Source of the DNA: Desulfobacterales bacterium
GTDB lineage: Bacteria; Desulfobacterota; DSM-4660; Desulfatiglandales; Desulfatiglandaceae
Reading direction: 5' to 3'
DNA: 32,736 nt
Assembly (NCBI GenBank): GCA_027027005.1
Contig: JALVMN010000250.1
Span: 1 to 32,736, forward strand
Position numbers and translations under genes: made by a program. The notes beneath the pieces are model-generated. The model saw only the letters and a list, made by a program, of their open reading frames with translations. It ran no database searches and was not told the origin of the DNA. Of the stretch, positions 1 to 6,617 are shown one piece after another. The number at the start of each line of letters is the position of its first letter. Position 1 is the stretch's first letter.

Positions 1-606
1 CAGTGGGTCCGCCTCCCAGAACATGTAGTTCATGGCCATGTATGCGGCATCCGCAGGATGATGGGCCGAGCCATGCCCCATCAATACCACGGCCTCGCCC
101 TTTTTCCTCTCCTTTGGAAAATGCTTCATCATGGCCTCCACAACCCGCACCATGTCCTTGTGTGAACCAAGGAGCGGCCTTGCCACCAGGAGCCTCTCAA
201 ACCCTTCTTCCATTTGCGTGAACAGGTGGGCATTTACATAGAGGTCATGGAATTCCTCACCGGGAATAGTGTGCAGCGAGAGGACCGCCACGTGCGTGTA
301 GCCGTCCTCCATCAGTTTGGCAAGTGCCACCACAGGAGAGTCCAGCACCTTGCCTTGCTTTGCCAGCTTCCTCCTTATTATCTTTGAGGTATATGCCCAT
401 CTGACCTCCACGCCTTTAAAACGCTCTCTGACCTCCTTGTCGACAAATTCAAAGGCCTTTTGAGCCTTTGGGATGGAAGTGCCAAAGGTTACCAGCAATA
501 TTGCCTTTTTCGCAGCCCGCTTTTGGCCGTGAACTGCAAAGACAGATGTGTTCCAAACGGCACACAAAAGGCTCATAAGGACAACGATGAACACGGTTTT
601 TTTCAT
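1..606 (-). CDS. cbiK: Periplasmic-type sirohydrochlorin cobaltochelatase CbiK (3' end outside window)
   Basis: Read on the minus strand from an ATG at 606, the frame is open for 202 codons and leaves the window, so the C-terminal third is missing; the family is usually about 260-300 residues. Residues 1-24 form a signal peptide (lysines, then a hydrophobic stretch ending SVFA). The mature part begins AILLVTFGTS (36-45). SLHTIPGEE (about 110-118) and GHGSAHHP (177-184) carry the histidines that bind the metal and tetrapyrrole in CbiK. The enzyme inserts Co2+ (or Fe2+) into sirohydrochlorin for anaerobic cobalamin synthesis. Signal-bearing CbiK is known from Desulfovibrio, where it is periplasmic and linked to metal or haem handling. 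A GAGGAAT Shine-Dalgarno precedes the start. The gene lies downstream of a cobalamin riboswitch and a small ORF, so B12 repression is likely. Family assignment is firm; the exact periplasmic role is inferred. Confidence 0.9.
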   Translation of the reverse strand, partial: MKKTVFIVVLMSLLCAVWNTSVFAVHGQKRAAKKAILLVTFGTSIPKAQKAFEFVDKEVRERFKGVEVRWAYTSKIIRRKLAKQGKVLDSPVVALAKLMEDGYTHVAVLSLHTIPGEEFHDLYVNAHLFTQMEEGFERLLVARPLLGSHKDMVRVVEAMMKHFPKERKKGEAVVLMGHGSAHHPADAAYMAMNYMFWEADPL

Positions 607-639
607 GTCTCATTCCTCCTCGTCCAAAGAGTTAGCAAT

Positions 640-825
640 CTAGTCCTGCTCAAGATGTGCAAGGAACCCCAAGGAAACAGAAGGGCCAACCATGAAGGTG
701 CCCCAGAAATCGATACCGTTTCTCTTGCACCACCTCTTGTATTCCCTTACCAGTGATGGGTCGTGAAACACCACCATCTCCCCCAACTCTCTTAATTCGT
801 GCATCATCCTCCAGTAGATCTGCAT
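640..825 (-). CDS. Small hypothetical protein (61 aa) between cobalamin riboswitch and cbiK
   Basis: The ATG at 825 follows an AGGAGGTG Shine-Dalgarno at ideal spacing, and the frame runs 61 codons to a TAG. It begins 23 bases downstream of the riboswitch terminator and ends 33 bases before the cbiK start, so both genes should share the riboswitch-controlled transcript. The protein is basic and aromatic-rich in its N-terminal half (MQIYWRMMHEL, then REYKRWCKRNGID) and mildly hydrophobic near the end (GTFMVGPSVSLGFLAHLE). It has no clear signal peptide and only one Cys, so no obvious metal-binding motif. I do not recognise a family. The strong ribosome-binding site and position argue for real translation. 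It could be a small cobalt- or B12-related accessory protein or simply a translated leader. Confidence 0.6.
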   Translation of the reverse strand: MQIYWRMMHELRELGEMVVFHDPSLVREYKRWCKRNGIDFWGTFMVGPSVSLGFLAHLEQD

Positions 826-847
826 CTTTCACCTCCTTTCCCCCAAT

Positions 848-888
848 AAAAAACCCCGGACCGATATGGAATCGATCCGGGGATTTCC
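848..888 (-). terminator. Intrinsic terminator of the cobalamin riboswitch
   Basis: On the minus strand a 12-bp stem (CCCCGGATCGAT against ATCGGTCCGGGG, one G-T pair, 5-base loop) is followed directly by a run of six T. It lies between the riboswitch aptamer and the first ORF, the arrangement expected for transcriptional attenuation by B12. Confidence 0.85.
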
Positions 889-943
889 CGTTTTTATCCT
901 GCCAGATCCTTAAGGCATTATCCTGCTCCGCGAGGACTCATGC

Positions 944-1265
944 CCAAACACCCCCAGGCAGGTCTTCTGACTCGTGGATCAACCTACTCACCGCGCCTTC
1001 CCATCCAGCACTCAACTTCAGAAAAGAGTCAATCCACAACCAAAAGTCCGCATATGGTAGGTGAAGACACCTAATGCGGGGGACGCCTAGATAAGTTGAG
1101 TGCCTGACAGTGGCCTTACGTGAAAACCGTCCTGCCTGCTACACCTTACGTTTCACATCTAACGTCTAACGGTTTCCCACGTTGCGGCTTTCGTCCCCAC
1201 TCACAGCCGCGGGCCGGTCCCGGACTCTCACCGGGTTCCCTTTTAAGCCTTGTGGCACCCGGAAG
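944..1265 (-). promoter_or_regulatory. Cobalamin riboswitch (Rfam-type Cobalamin aptamer)
   Basis: Read 5'->3' on the minus strand the conserved blocks appear in order: AAAAGGGAACCCGGTGAGAG, GGACCGGCCCGCGGCTGT, the B12-box core GCCACTG (about 1109-1115), GGGAAGGCGCGGTGAG (about 987-1002), and GAGTCAGAAGACCTGCC (about 957-973). The aptamer is followed by the terminator at 848-888 and then the small ORF and cbiK. Binding of cobalamin is expected to favour termination and lower chelatase expression. The segment between the B12 box and the GGGAAGGC block is about 100 bases and folds into an extra long arm. The outer boundaries are approximate. Confidence 0.93.
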
Positions 1266-1273
1266 CGCACGCT

Positions 1274-1301
1274 ATTATCCCAGAATAAATCTGCTTGTCA
1301 A
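1274..1301 (-). promoter_or_regulatory. Sigma70-type promoter for the riboswitch/cbiK transcript
   Basis: On the minus strand there is a perfect -35 TTGACA (1296-1301), a 16-base spacer and GATAAT (1274-1279; 5 of 6 to consensus). It lies just upstream of the first conserved riboswitch block, so the transcript would start at or just before the aptamer. Confidence 0.75.
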
Positions 1302-1486
1302 GCGATAAGTTGGCCGTGTTCAATAATCGGTGGAGGAGAATCCCAGGCTACTGCAATGCATATCTATTGCGATGAAACAAATAAAGTGGTAACAAGCATC
1401 AGCAATAAGATGACTTCGTTGGCATCATACGAATAACTCCGGTAGGCCCTCATGCATGGGCACACGGTTTTGAAGGAAAGTGAATC

Positions 1487-2518
1487 ATGAAAGGTGAGAG
1501 CGCCCTTGGGAAAGACAAGGTGTTAGAGCAGGCAAAAGAGGTGTTGAAGATCGAGGCCCACGGCATCCTGGGACTGATGGATCGACTTGGGATTGAATTT
1601 ATAAGGGCCGTGGAAATGATCCTAAAGGCCAAGGGGAGGGTCATACTCACTGGGATGGGAAAATCCGGCCTTATTGCCAGGAAGATTGCTGCCACCCTCA
1701 ACAGTACCGGCACCCCCTCGCTATTCCTCCACCCAGCCGAGGCCATTCACGGCGACCTGGGAATGGTCACCAGTGACGATATAATACTTGCCATATCCAA
1801 TAGCGGTGAAACCCCAGAGATAAGCAGCCTGCTTCCGATACTCAAGCAGATGGGGGCAGGGATCATTTCCTTTACAGGCTCCCCCGCCTCCTCCATGGCA
1901 GGCCACAGTGATGTGGTAATAGATGTGGGTGTGGAGCGGGAGGCATGTCCTTTGGGCCTGGCACCCACTGCCAGCACCACTGCAGCCTTGGCCATGGGAG
2001 ATGCTCTTGCCGTTGTGCTCATAAAGATGCGCAAGTTCGGCAAAGACGACTTCAGAAAATTCCACCCAGGAGGCTCCCTGGGAGAGCGGCTCGCCGTAAA
2101 GGTAAAAGAGATCATGCTCACGGGCAGCAACATCCCTGTAGTTGAGGCAGGCTCTCTGGTCTCGGATGCCCTAGAGGAGATTGATCGCAAAAGGATTGGC
2201 GCCACCTTGGTCAAAGACCGTGAAGGCCGGCTCTGCGGTATAATTACAGATGGTGACCTCAGGAGGGCCCTGCTCAAGAAGAAACAGATACACACCTTGT
2301 TGGTGGATGACATAATGACCTCCAACCCCAAGACCATTGAGCAGGACAAGACCGCTGCCGAGGCCCTTGCCCTCATGGAACTATACGGGATCACTCATCT
2401 GGCCATTGTGGACAAGGCCAGGAGAATAATGGGTATCGCCCACTTGCACGACATCCTGGGTAGGGAGGAGTTCAGGATAAATGGAGGACTCAGGCGCTCC
2501 TCGAGGACTGATCGTTGA
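1487..2518 (+). CDS. kdsD: D-arabinose-5-phosphate isomerase (KdsD/KpsF/GutQ family)
   Basis: The 343-residue protein has the standard layout: an N-terminal SIS sugar-isomerase domain (about 45-185) and two CBS repeats (about 205-330). Visible SIS motifs are GMGKSG (56-61), HPAEAIHGDLG (82-92) and NSGETPE (105-111), followed by PTASTTAALAMGDALAV and KFHPGGSLGERL. It interconverts D-ribulose 5-phosphate and D-arabinose 5-phosphate, the first committed step toward Kdo for lipopolysaccharide, in the cytoplasm. This implies a Gram-negative envelope. E. coli KdsD is 328 residues. The ATG follows GAAGGAAAG at suitable spacing. The 3' end overlaps the next gene by 38 bases. No other Kdo gene is in the window. 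Confidence 0.93.
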   Translation: MKGESALGKDKVLEQAKEVLKIEAHGILGLMDRLGIEFIRAVEMILKAKGRVILTGMGKSGLIARKIAATLNSTGTPSLFLHPAEAIHGDLGMVTSDDIILAISNSGETPEISSLLPILKQMGAGIISFTGSPASSMAGHSDVVIDVGVEREACPLGLAPTASTTAALAMGDALAVVLIKMRKFGKDDFRKFHPGGSLGERLAVKVKEIMLTGSNIPVVEAGSLVSDALEEIDRKRIGATLVKDREGRLCGIITDGDLRRALLKKKQIHTLLVDDIMTSNPKTIEQDKTAAEALALMELYGITHLAIVDKARRIMGIAHLHDILGREEFRINGGLRRSSRTDR

Positions 2519-3434
2519 ACTCATCACCCCGATGACAGACGAGGGGGAGATAGATACGGCCTCCCTTAAAAAATACCTCAACCGGGTGATGCCATATGCC
2601 CAGGGCCTGTTTCTGGCAAGCCCCATGGCAGGCGAAGGGCTCTTGTTGCCTTTGAAACAGAGGCGCAAGCTGTTACTTGAGTCCCTGGAGATAACCGAGG
2701 GCAGGATGCCGCTGATGGTCTGGATTAGTGGGAGGGAAGAGGAGGAGACCAGGAACATCCTCTTTTCCCTCCACTCCACTGTGGAGGGAAGGGATCTGCA
2801 TGCCCCCCTTTTTTGGGTGGATGCGCCCCTTACATATCACAGCAATCGAGGGCTTCCTGATTTATATAAGGATTATGCAGCCATGACAGATAGGCATTTC
2901 ATCTTGATGAACGATCCCAGCCTGGTTCACTCCTCCAAGAGACCCTTTAAAAGAAAGAACATCAGGACTGCTATATTGAAAGAACTTACCTATATCCCCT
3001 CGGTTTCAGGGCTTATCTTCCTGGGGGAACTGGACAGGGCCTACAACTACCAGAAGGCTGCCAGGGCCAGAAGCCGATTTCGGATCTACGACGGGGATGA
3101 GGCGAGATTCCTGGACTACCCCAGCCTCAGCGGCGTGGTCTCTGTGGGTGCGAACCTTAGGCCGAGGCAGTGGCACACCGTGACCTCCTCCTCTCTCCAT
3201 CTTGGTGGATATGGCCAGGACTATCCGGACTCCCTTCGGCAGATCTGGTATATGGGGCAACAACTCCACCGCCTCAGAGAGGCCTATTCCCCTAATCCGG
3301 CCCACTTAATCAAAGTTGCCCTGAAGGAGATGGGGGTGCTGGAGAGTGCCTTCACCCTTGAGCGCACTCCTGAGGGCCAGGAGGTTGAAGAGCTTTTAGA
3401 TCTACTAAGAGAATACAAGGACGAGGAGGGTTAG
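2481..3434 (+). CDS. DapA/N-acetylneuraminate-lyase-superfamily protein lacking catalytic residues
   Basis: The 317-residue protein follows the DHDPS/NAL (beta/alpha)8 layout: LIVELITPMTDEGEID at the N-terminus matches the usual 'TPf..dG.iD' opening, LASPMAGEG (45-53) sits where the GTTGE loop belongs, and a helical C-terminus carries PNPAHLIKVALKEMG (Kxal motif). The key positions differ. The Tyr of the YNxP motif is Met in ILMNDPS (141-147), and the segment aligning with the Schiff-base 'GiKessGd' reads GLIFLGELD (177-185) with no Lys. It is therefore unlikely to be a normal aldolase or DHDPS. It overlaps kdsD by 38 bases and is preceded by GGGAGGAG, so translation is probably coupled. A specialised or regulatory role tied to Kdo or sugar metabolism is only a guess. 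Confidence 0.72.
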   Translation: MEDSGAPRGLIVELITPMTDEGEIDTASLKKYLNRVMPYAQGLFLASPMAGEGLLLPLKQRRKLLLESLEITEGRMPLMVWISGREEEETRNILFSLHSTVEGRDLHAPLFWVDAPLTYHSNRGLPDLYKDYAAMTDRHFILMNDPSLVHSSKRPFKRKNIRTAILKELTYIPSVSGLIFLGELDRAYNYQKAARARSRFRIYDGDEARFLDYPSLSGVVSVGANLRPRQWHTVTSSSLHLGGYGQDYPDSLRQIWYMGQQLHRLREAYSPNPAHLIKVALKEMGVLESAFTLERTPEGQEVEELLDLLREYKDEEG

Positions 3435-3460
3435 GACTCACCAAGTACTTACTCACTGTA

Positions 3461-4609
3461 TTACGCTTTGATAAGGGCCTCCTTGAGGTATGCATTTTTG
3501 GGGTGGCTGATTAATGATTCCAGCAAACCTGCAACTGCCACGCACTCCAGTCCGAAAGGCAGGTACCCTGCATAGCCCAGTAGCGGCATCTCAAAGATAT
3601 GAAACCTGCTCACATAAGGAACCGAATACTCCCACTTGGTAAGGCTCCAGTAATTCCACATCTCCCAAAACCACCCACAAACCAGGGCGCCAAAAGAGGC
3701 AGCAATCAGCTCCCTCCAGTCCCCATGGAGAAGCCTGGAAAAGACATGGGGCTCTCCGGCAATCATCTGGAAGCCCACTATCATGAAGAGGGGGGCCGTC
3801 CACAGCATGGAAAAGAGGTGATTGGGGTAGATCCCGATGAAAAAGAGACTTGCCCCTGAAATCATTATCAAAACCAAGCCCAGGGCCCTTCTATTCACCC
3901 ATCCCACCCGTATGTAAGACTCAAAGGCCCTGTTAAGACTTGGAAAGGTGAGCAAAAACTCTCTTGTGCTCAAGACCGCAGGGAGGACCGTAGAAAAGGA
4001 GAGGCTGGCATATATCAGGTATTCTGTGGGAGTTACCTGGGGGCCGACGTAGTACCAGTTCTGGACAAATCTGTTCAAGTATTCAAAAAACCACCAAAAA
4101 ACAGAGCTTGCAGGGAAAAGGAGCGAAAAAAAGATGGGGCGCTCCAACATGAGACATGCCCCCTTTCTCTTCCAGGTTATGGCATTTACCACCAGGATGA
4201 AGGAAAGCCAGAGGGGAGTGAATGTATGGGGCTGAAAGGGGCTGAACCATTCAAACCTTGTCCAGGCCAAGACCCATGCAATTGCACCGCCTATGATTCC
4301 CGGATAGCCCCACCACGGAAATGATGCCCTGGGGCCTTGATCTGCTCCAGGCGCTTTGCCCACATGCTTGATCCACCTAGAAATTATTGGAAAGGTGGGG
4401 CAAGCTATCAGTAAAGAATAGAGAACAAAGGCCTTCCATGAAAAAGGGGCATGATTAACATATCTGCTCAAAGGGGGGAATTCCAGGTAAAGCTCCAAAG
4501 GATGGCCGTGGATCCAGACACCAAGAGCGGGCAATCCCACCAGGAGTAAAGGCAAGGCCAGGAGCTTTAACAAGCCTTTTCCCATTTCTCCCATAAACAG
4601 GAGACTCAA
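3461..4609 (-). CDS. Polytopic membrane protein of unknown function
   Basis: About 382 residues, very rich in hydrophobic helices; I count roughly nine to ten candidate membrane segments, starting with LLKLLALPLLLVGLPALGVW. Aromatic residues are abundant (FEWFSPFQPH, WWFFEYLNRFVQNWYYVG, GWFWEMWNYWSLTKW). I do not recognise the family. The start is uncertain: the frame is open from a TTG at 4621. A TTG at 4609 overlaps the TGA of the upstream gene and has GGGGG four bases ahead, which I prefer. ATG codons at 4594 and 4585 are also possible. It is the second gene of a two-gene minus-strand unit after the FKBP-like protein and converges on the DapA-like gene with a 26-base gap. An envelope function is plausible, but nothing in the sequence proves it. 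Confidence 0.65.
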   Translation of the reverse strand: MSLLFMGEMGKGLLKLLALPLLLVGLPALGVWIHGHPLELYLEFPPLSRYVNHAPFSWKAFVLYSLLIACPTFPIISRWIKHVGKAPGADQGPRASFPWWGYPGIIGGAIAWVLAWTRFEWFSPFQPHTFTPLWLSFILVVNAITWKRKGACLMLERPIFFSLLFPASSVFWWFFEYLNRFVQNWYYVGPQVTPTEYLIYASLSFSTVLPAVLSTREFLLTFPSLNRAFESYIRVGWVNRRALGLVLIMISGASLFFIGIYPNHLFSMLWTAPLFMIVGFQMIAGEPHVFSRLLHGDWRELIAASFGALVCGWFWEMWNYWSLTKWEYSVPYVSRFHIFEMPLLGYAGYLPFGLECVAVAGLLESLISHPKNAYLKEALIKA

Positions 4610-4965
4610 TGGCCCCCGCAACAGTCGCAGGAGGAGGCTGCCTCTGCCATGGCCTTAATCACCTCTCTTTGGTCCGGCTCCTCTACCCGCTCCACCTTGA
4701 GGTGCATGATCACAGGGTCCTGCCTAATGGTGGGGATTAGGAATCCAATGTGGCCAAACACCTCATGGATTTGGGCCTGTGAAAGCTCAAGTTTCAGTTC
4801 ATCCCCCTCCCCCTTGTCTGCCAGCATCATTTCAAGGGGAGTGAGGCCATGGGGGGCCACTCCGTATATGAACTCAAAAGAAAAGGGCTGATCTGTCCCA
4901 TCCATCTCGGCTGAGACAAAGACCTTTTTCATATGCAGGGTCTTGGCTGAAGTTTTTGGTTTCAA
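4606..4965 (-). CDS. FKBP/SlyD-like small protein with Cys-rich C-terminus
   Basis: The 119-residue protein resembles FKBP-type prolyl isomerases of the SlyD group: VFVSAEMDGTDQPFSFEF corresponds to the 'y.l.dG..fdss...pf.F' strand region and FIYGVAPHGLTPLEMMLADK to the 'G....i.gle.aL.gm..Gd' region, followed by GDELKLELS. The tail ends CDCCGGH, reminiscent of the metal-binding tail of SlyD. The start is a TTG with AGGAGG five bases upstream; the ATG twelve codons in has no such site, so the TTG is preferred. There is no signal peptide, so it should be cytoplasmic. Its last bases overlap the start of the membrane-protein gene, implying co-expression. The family call is moderate because sequence similarity is only partial. 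Confidence 0.55.
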   Translation of the reverse strand: MKPKTSAKTLHMKKVFVSAEMDGTDQPFSFEFIYGVAPHGLTPLEMMLADKGEGDELKLELSQAQIHEVFGHIGFLIPTIRQDPVIMHLKVERVEEPDQREVIKAMAEAASSCDCCGGH

Positions 4966-5004
4966 ACCGACCTCCTCATTCTAATAAGTTTCTGTCAACC
5001 ACCC

Positions 5005-5034
5005 TTGACACCCAAATATCTAATAAATCATACT
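5005..5034 (+). promoter_or_regulatory. Probable sigma70 promoter for orn
   Basis: A perfect TTGACA (5005-5010), an 18-base spacer and CATACT (5029-5034; 4 of 6 to consensus) lie 37 bases upstream of the oligoribonuclease start. Confidence 0.5.
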
Positions 5035-5071
5035 GGGCTCAAAAAAACTCTTATGGAAAGGTGCTCAAGAG

Positions 5072-5617
5072 ATGGCAATAACCACCACGGACCTCCTCGT
5101 ATGGATTGATCTTGAAATGACAGGGCTAAACCCTGACCTTCACGTGATCCTGGAGATAGCCTCAATTATCACTGACTCTCAGCTCAACATAATAGCAGAA
5201 GGCCCCGATATTGTCATACATTACCCTGAAGAGGCGCTTCGTTCCATGGACACCTGGAGCCGAGAACAACACTCGAATTCCGGACTCCTCCAGAAAGTGA
5301 TGGCCTCTGAAATTGATTGTCATGAGGCAGAACGAATGACCCTTCAATTCATATCCACCCATTGCAAGATGGGCCGCTCTCCCTTGTGCGGAAACTCTGT
5401 GTGGCAAGACAGGCGCTTTTTGGTGAAGCACATGCCCCTCTTGAACCGCTACCTTCACTACCGCAACATAGACGTGAGCACCTTAAAGGAGTTGGTGCGA
5501 AGATGGTATCCTGATTTGCCCCCGTTTGAAAAACAAAAGCAGCATCTGGCCTTGAGCGACATCAAGGAATCCATCAAGGAGCTCAAGTATTACCGGGAAC
5601 ACGTCTTCAGGCACTAG
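5072..5617 (+). CDS. orn: Oligoribonuclease
   Basis: At 181 residues it is exactly the length of E. coli Orn. The DEDDh exonuclease motifs are visible: WIDLEMTGL (11-19; Asp13, Glu15), the central GNSVWQDRRF with the second motif's Asp, and HLALSDIKES with the His and Asp of the last motif. It degrades 2- to 5-nucleotide RNAs, and in many bacteria pGpG from cyclic-di-GMP turnover, to mononucleotides in the cytoplasm. GGAAAGG precedes the ATG. The gene stands alone on the plus strand and its last four bases overlap the stop of the convergent protease gene. Confidence 0.95.
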   Translation: MAITTTDLLVWIDLEMTGLNPDLHVILEIASIITDSQLNIIAEGPDIVIHYPEEALRSMDTWSREQHSNSGLLQKVMASEIDCHEAERMTLQFISTHCKMGRSPLCGNSVWQDRRFLVKHMPLLNRYLHYRNIDVSTLKELVRRWYPDLPPFEKQKQHLALSDIKESIKELKYYREHVFRH

Positions 5618-6396
5618 GCAAGATTTTCAACTGAATTGAAAAGATCCATTATTTTTGACCACCTGGTGGATTTTATTACACGGCTGTTCTTGTAAAACCC
5701 TGTCTGGAGCGCAACCAGCCTCAGCCTATCACCCATCGCCCATATTCCAGAGCCACTGGTCCCTGCCAACCCGTCGGGAAGTCCCACCATCACCTTTCGG
5801 CCCCCAAGGCCTGGGTGGCCCCTCTTTTCAAACCGAAAAAGTAGGTGCAGGACCTCATCATAGCCCCTCAAGGAATCTGTTGGACCATCGTAGGAAGATA
5901 CTTCAATCTTCAAGGGATCATTTCCCAAACCCTTATCTCCTGACACCAATCCTGCTCCTGCAGGATATCCAAGCAACAAACATTCATACCTGGTGTCGAA
6001 TGGTGACAACGACTGGGAGCAACACCAAAAAGCCCCAGAGGGGATCTTATCCAAGGTGGCATCCAATAGCCTGATGGCAGCCACATCCCAGCTGGCAGTC
6101 CTTGCCTCCAGGCTCACTCCGAGTGGTCTGGCACCTCTTATTTCGTCTTCAAGACTTATGAGCCCTATCGCCCTGTTCCCTATACGCAATTTCCCACCAC
6201 TTTTTCTGCAATCGGCCACCACGTGGGCCGCTGTGACAAGATAGTGATTATTATTGAATCTAAGAAGCATGCCGGTTCCAATCTGCAAGTATCCCTTTTC
6301 CTTTTCCATGAATATGCCCACAGTGGCCTCCCGTGCCTCAGGGGCGATCTCCGAGTGCTCTTGCCAGCATATGTATCTCGCCTTGGCCTTCATCAT
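5614..6396 (-). CDS. Trypsin-fold serine peptidase without signal peptide
   Basis: The 260-residue protein carries the S1-type triad in order: TAAHVV (55-60, His58), WDVAAIRLL (103-111, Asp104) and GTSGSGIW (212-219, Ser214), with LLLGYPAG between. This matches the trypsin-like peptidase_2 group (DegP-like core) without any PDZ domain. The N-terminus (MMKAKARYICWQEHSEIAPE) is polar and has no signal peptide or membrane anchor, so it appears cytoplasmic, unlike HtrA/DegP proteins. It may be a housekeeping or damage-responsive protease; the substrate cannot be told. The start has two successive ATG codons and no clear Shine-Dalgarno; a TTGACA on the same strand lies at 6448-6453. The 3' end overlaps orn by four bases in convergent orientation. 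Confidence 0.75.
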   Translation of the reverse strand: MMKAKARYICWQEHSEIAPEAREATVGIFMEKEKGYLQIGTGMLLRFNNNHYLVTAAHVVADCRKSGGKLRIGNRAIGLISLEDEIRGARPLGVSLEARTASWDVAAIRLLDATLDKIPSGAFWCCSQSLSPFDTRYECLLLGYPAGAGLVSGDKGLGNDPLKIEVSSYDGPTDSLRGYDEVLHLLFRFEKRGHPGLGGRKVMVGLPDGLAGTSGSGIWAMGDRLRLVALQTGFYKNSRVIKSTRWSKIMDLFNSVENLA

Positions 6397-6484
6397 ACTT
6401 TAGATATCGGATTCATTCTTTAAAACGCTAACAGTAAAGGAAAGGGGTGTCAATCATGGGATAGAGCCAGAGATTTTCCTGTAA

Positions 6485-6512
6485 AATCAAAGGGTTGATT
6501 ATTTTGATCAAA
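6485..6512. promoter_or_regulatory. Paired palindromes upstream of the phosphate transporter (possible operator)
   Basis: Two palindromes with related half-sites lie close together: AATCAA-AGGG-TTGATT (6485-6500) and TTTGATCAAA (6503-6512). They sit 105-130 bases before the transporter start and about 90-115 bases before the divergent protease. The spacing suggests a regulator site, but no specific regulator can be named; it does not look like a canonical Pho box. Confidence 0.3.
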
Positions 6513-6617
6513 CACCATGATTCAGCTTGAAATCGAGAAGATTTCCTGATACATGAGGCCGCGGATAGATTGTTACTAATTTTGCTCCTTGGATCTAGAA
6601 CTCAGGACCCCAAAACT

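Noticed and set aside
1747-2394. 215-codon minus-strand open frame opposite kdsD
   Set aside because: Shadow of kdsD; low-complexity Ser/Arg-rich translation and no motif.
4993-4998. TTGACA on the minus strand upstream of the FKBP-like gene
   Set aside because: A -10 at normal spacing would fall on the gene's ribosome-binding site, leaving no room for a leader.
6570-6617. In-frame TTG extension of the phosphate transporter (16 extra residues)
   Set aside because: No ribosome-binding site before the TTG, while the ATG at 6618 has an AGGA and gives a normal family N-terminus.
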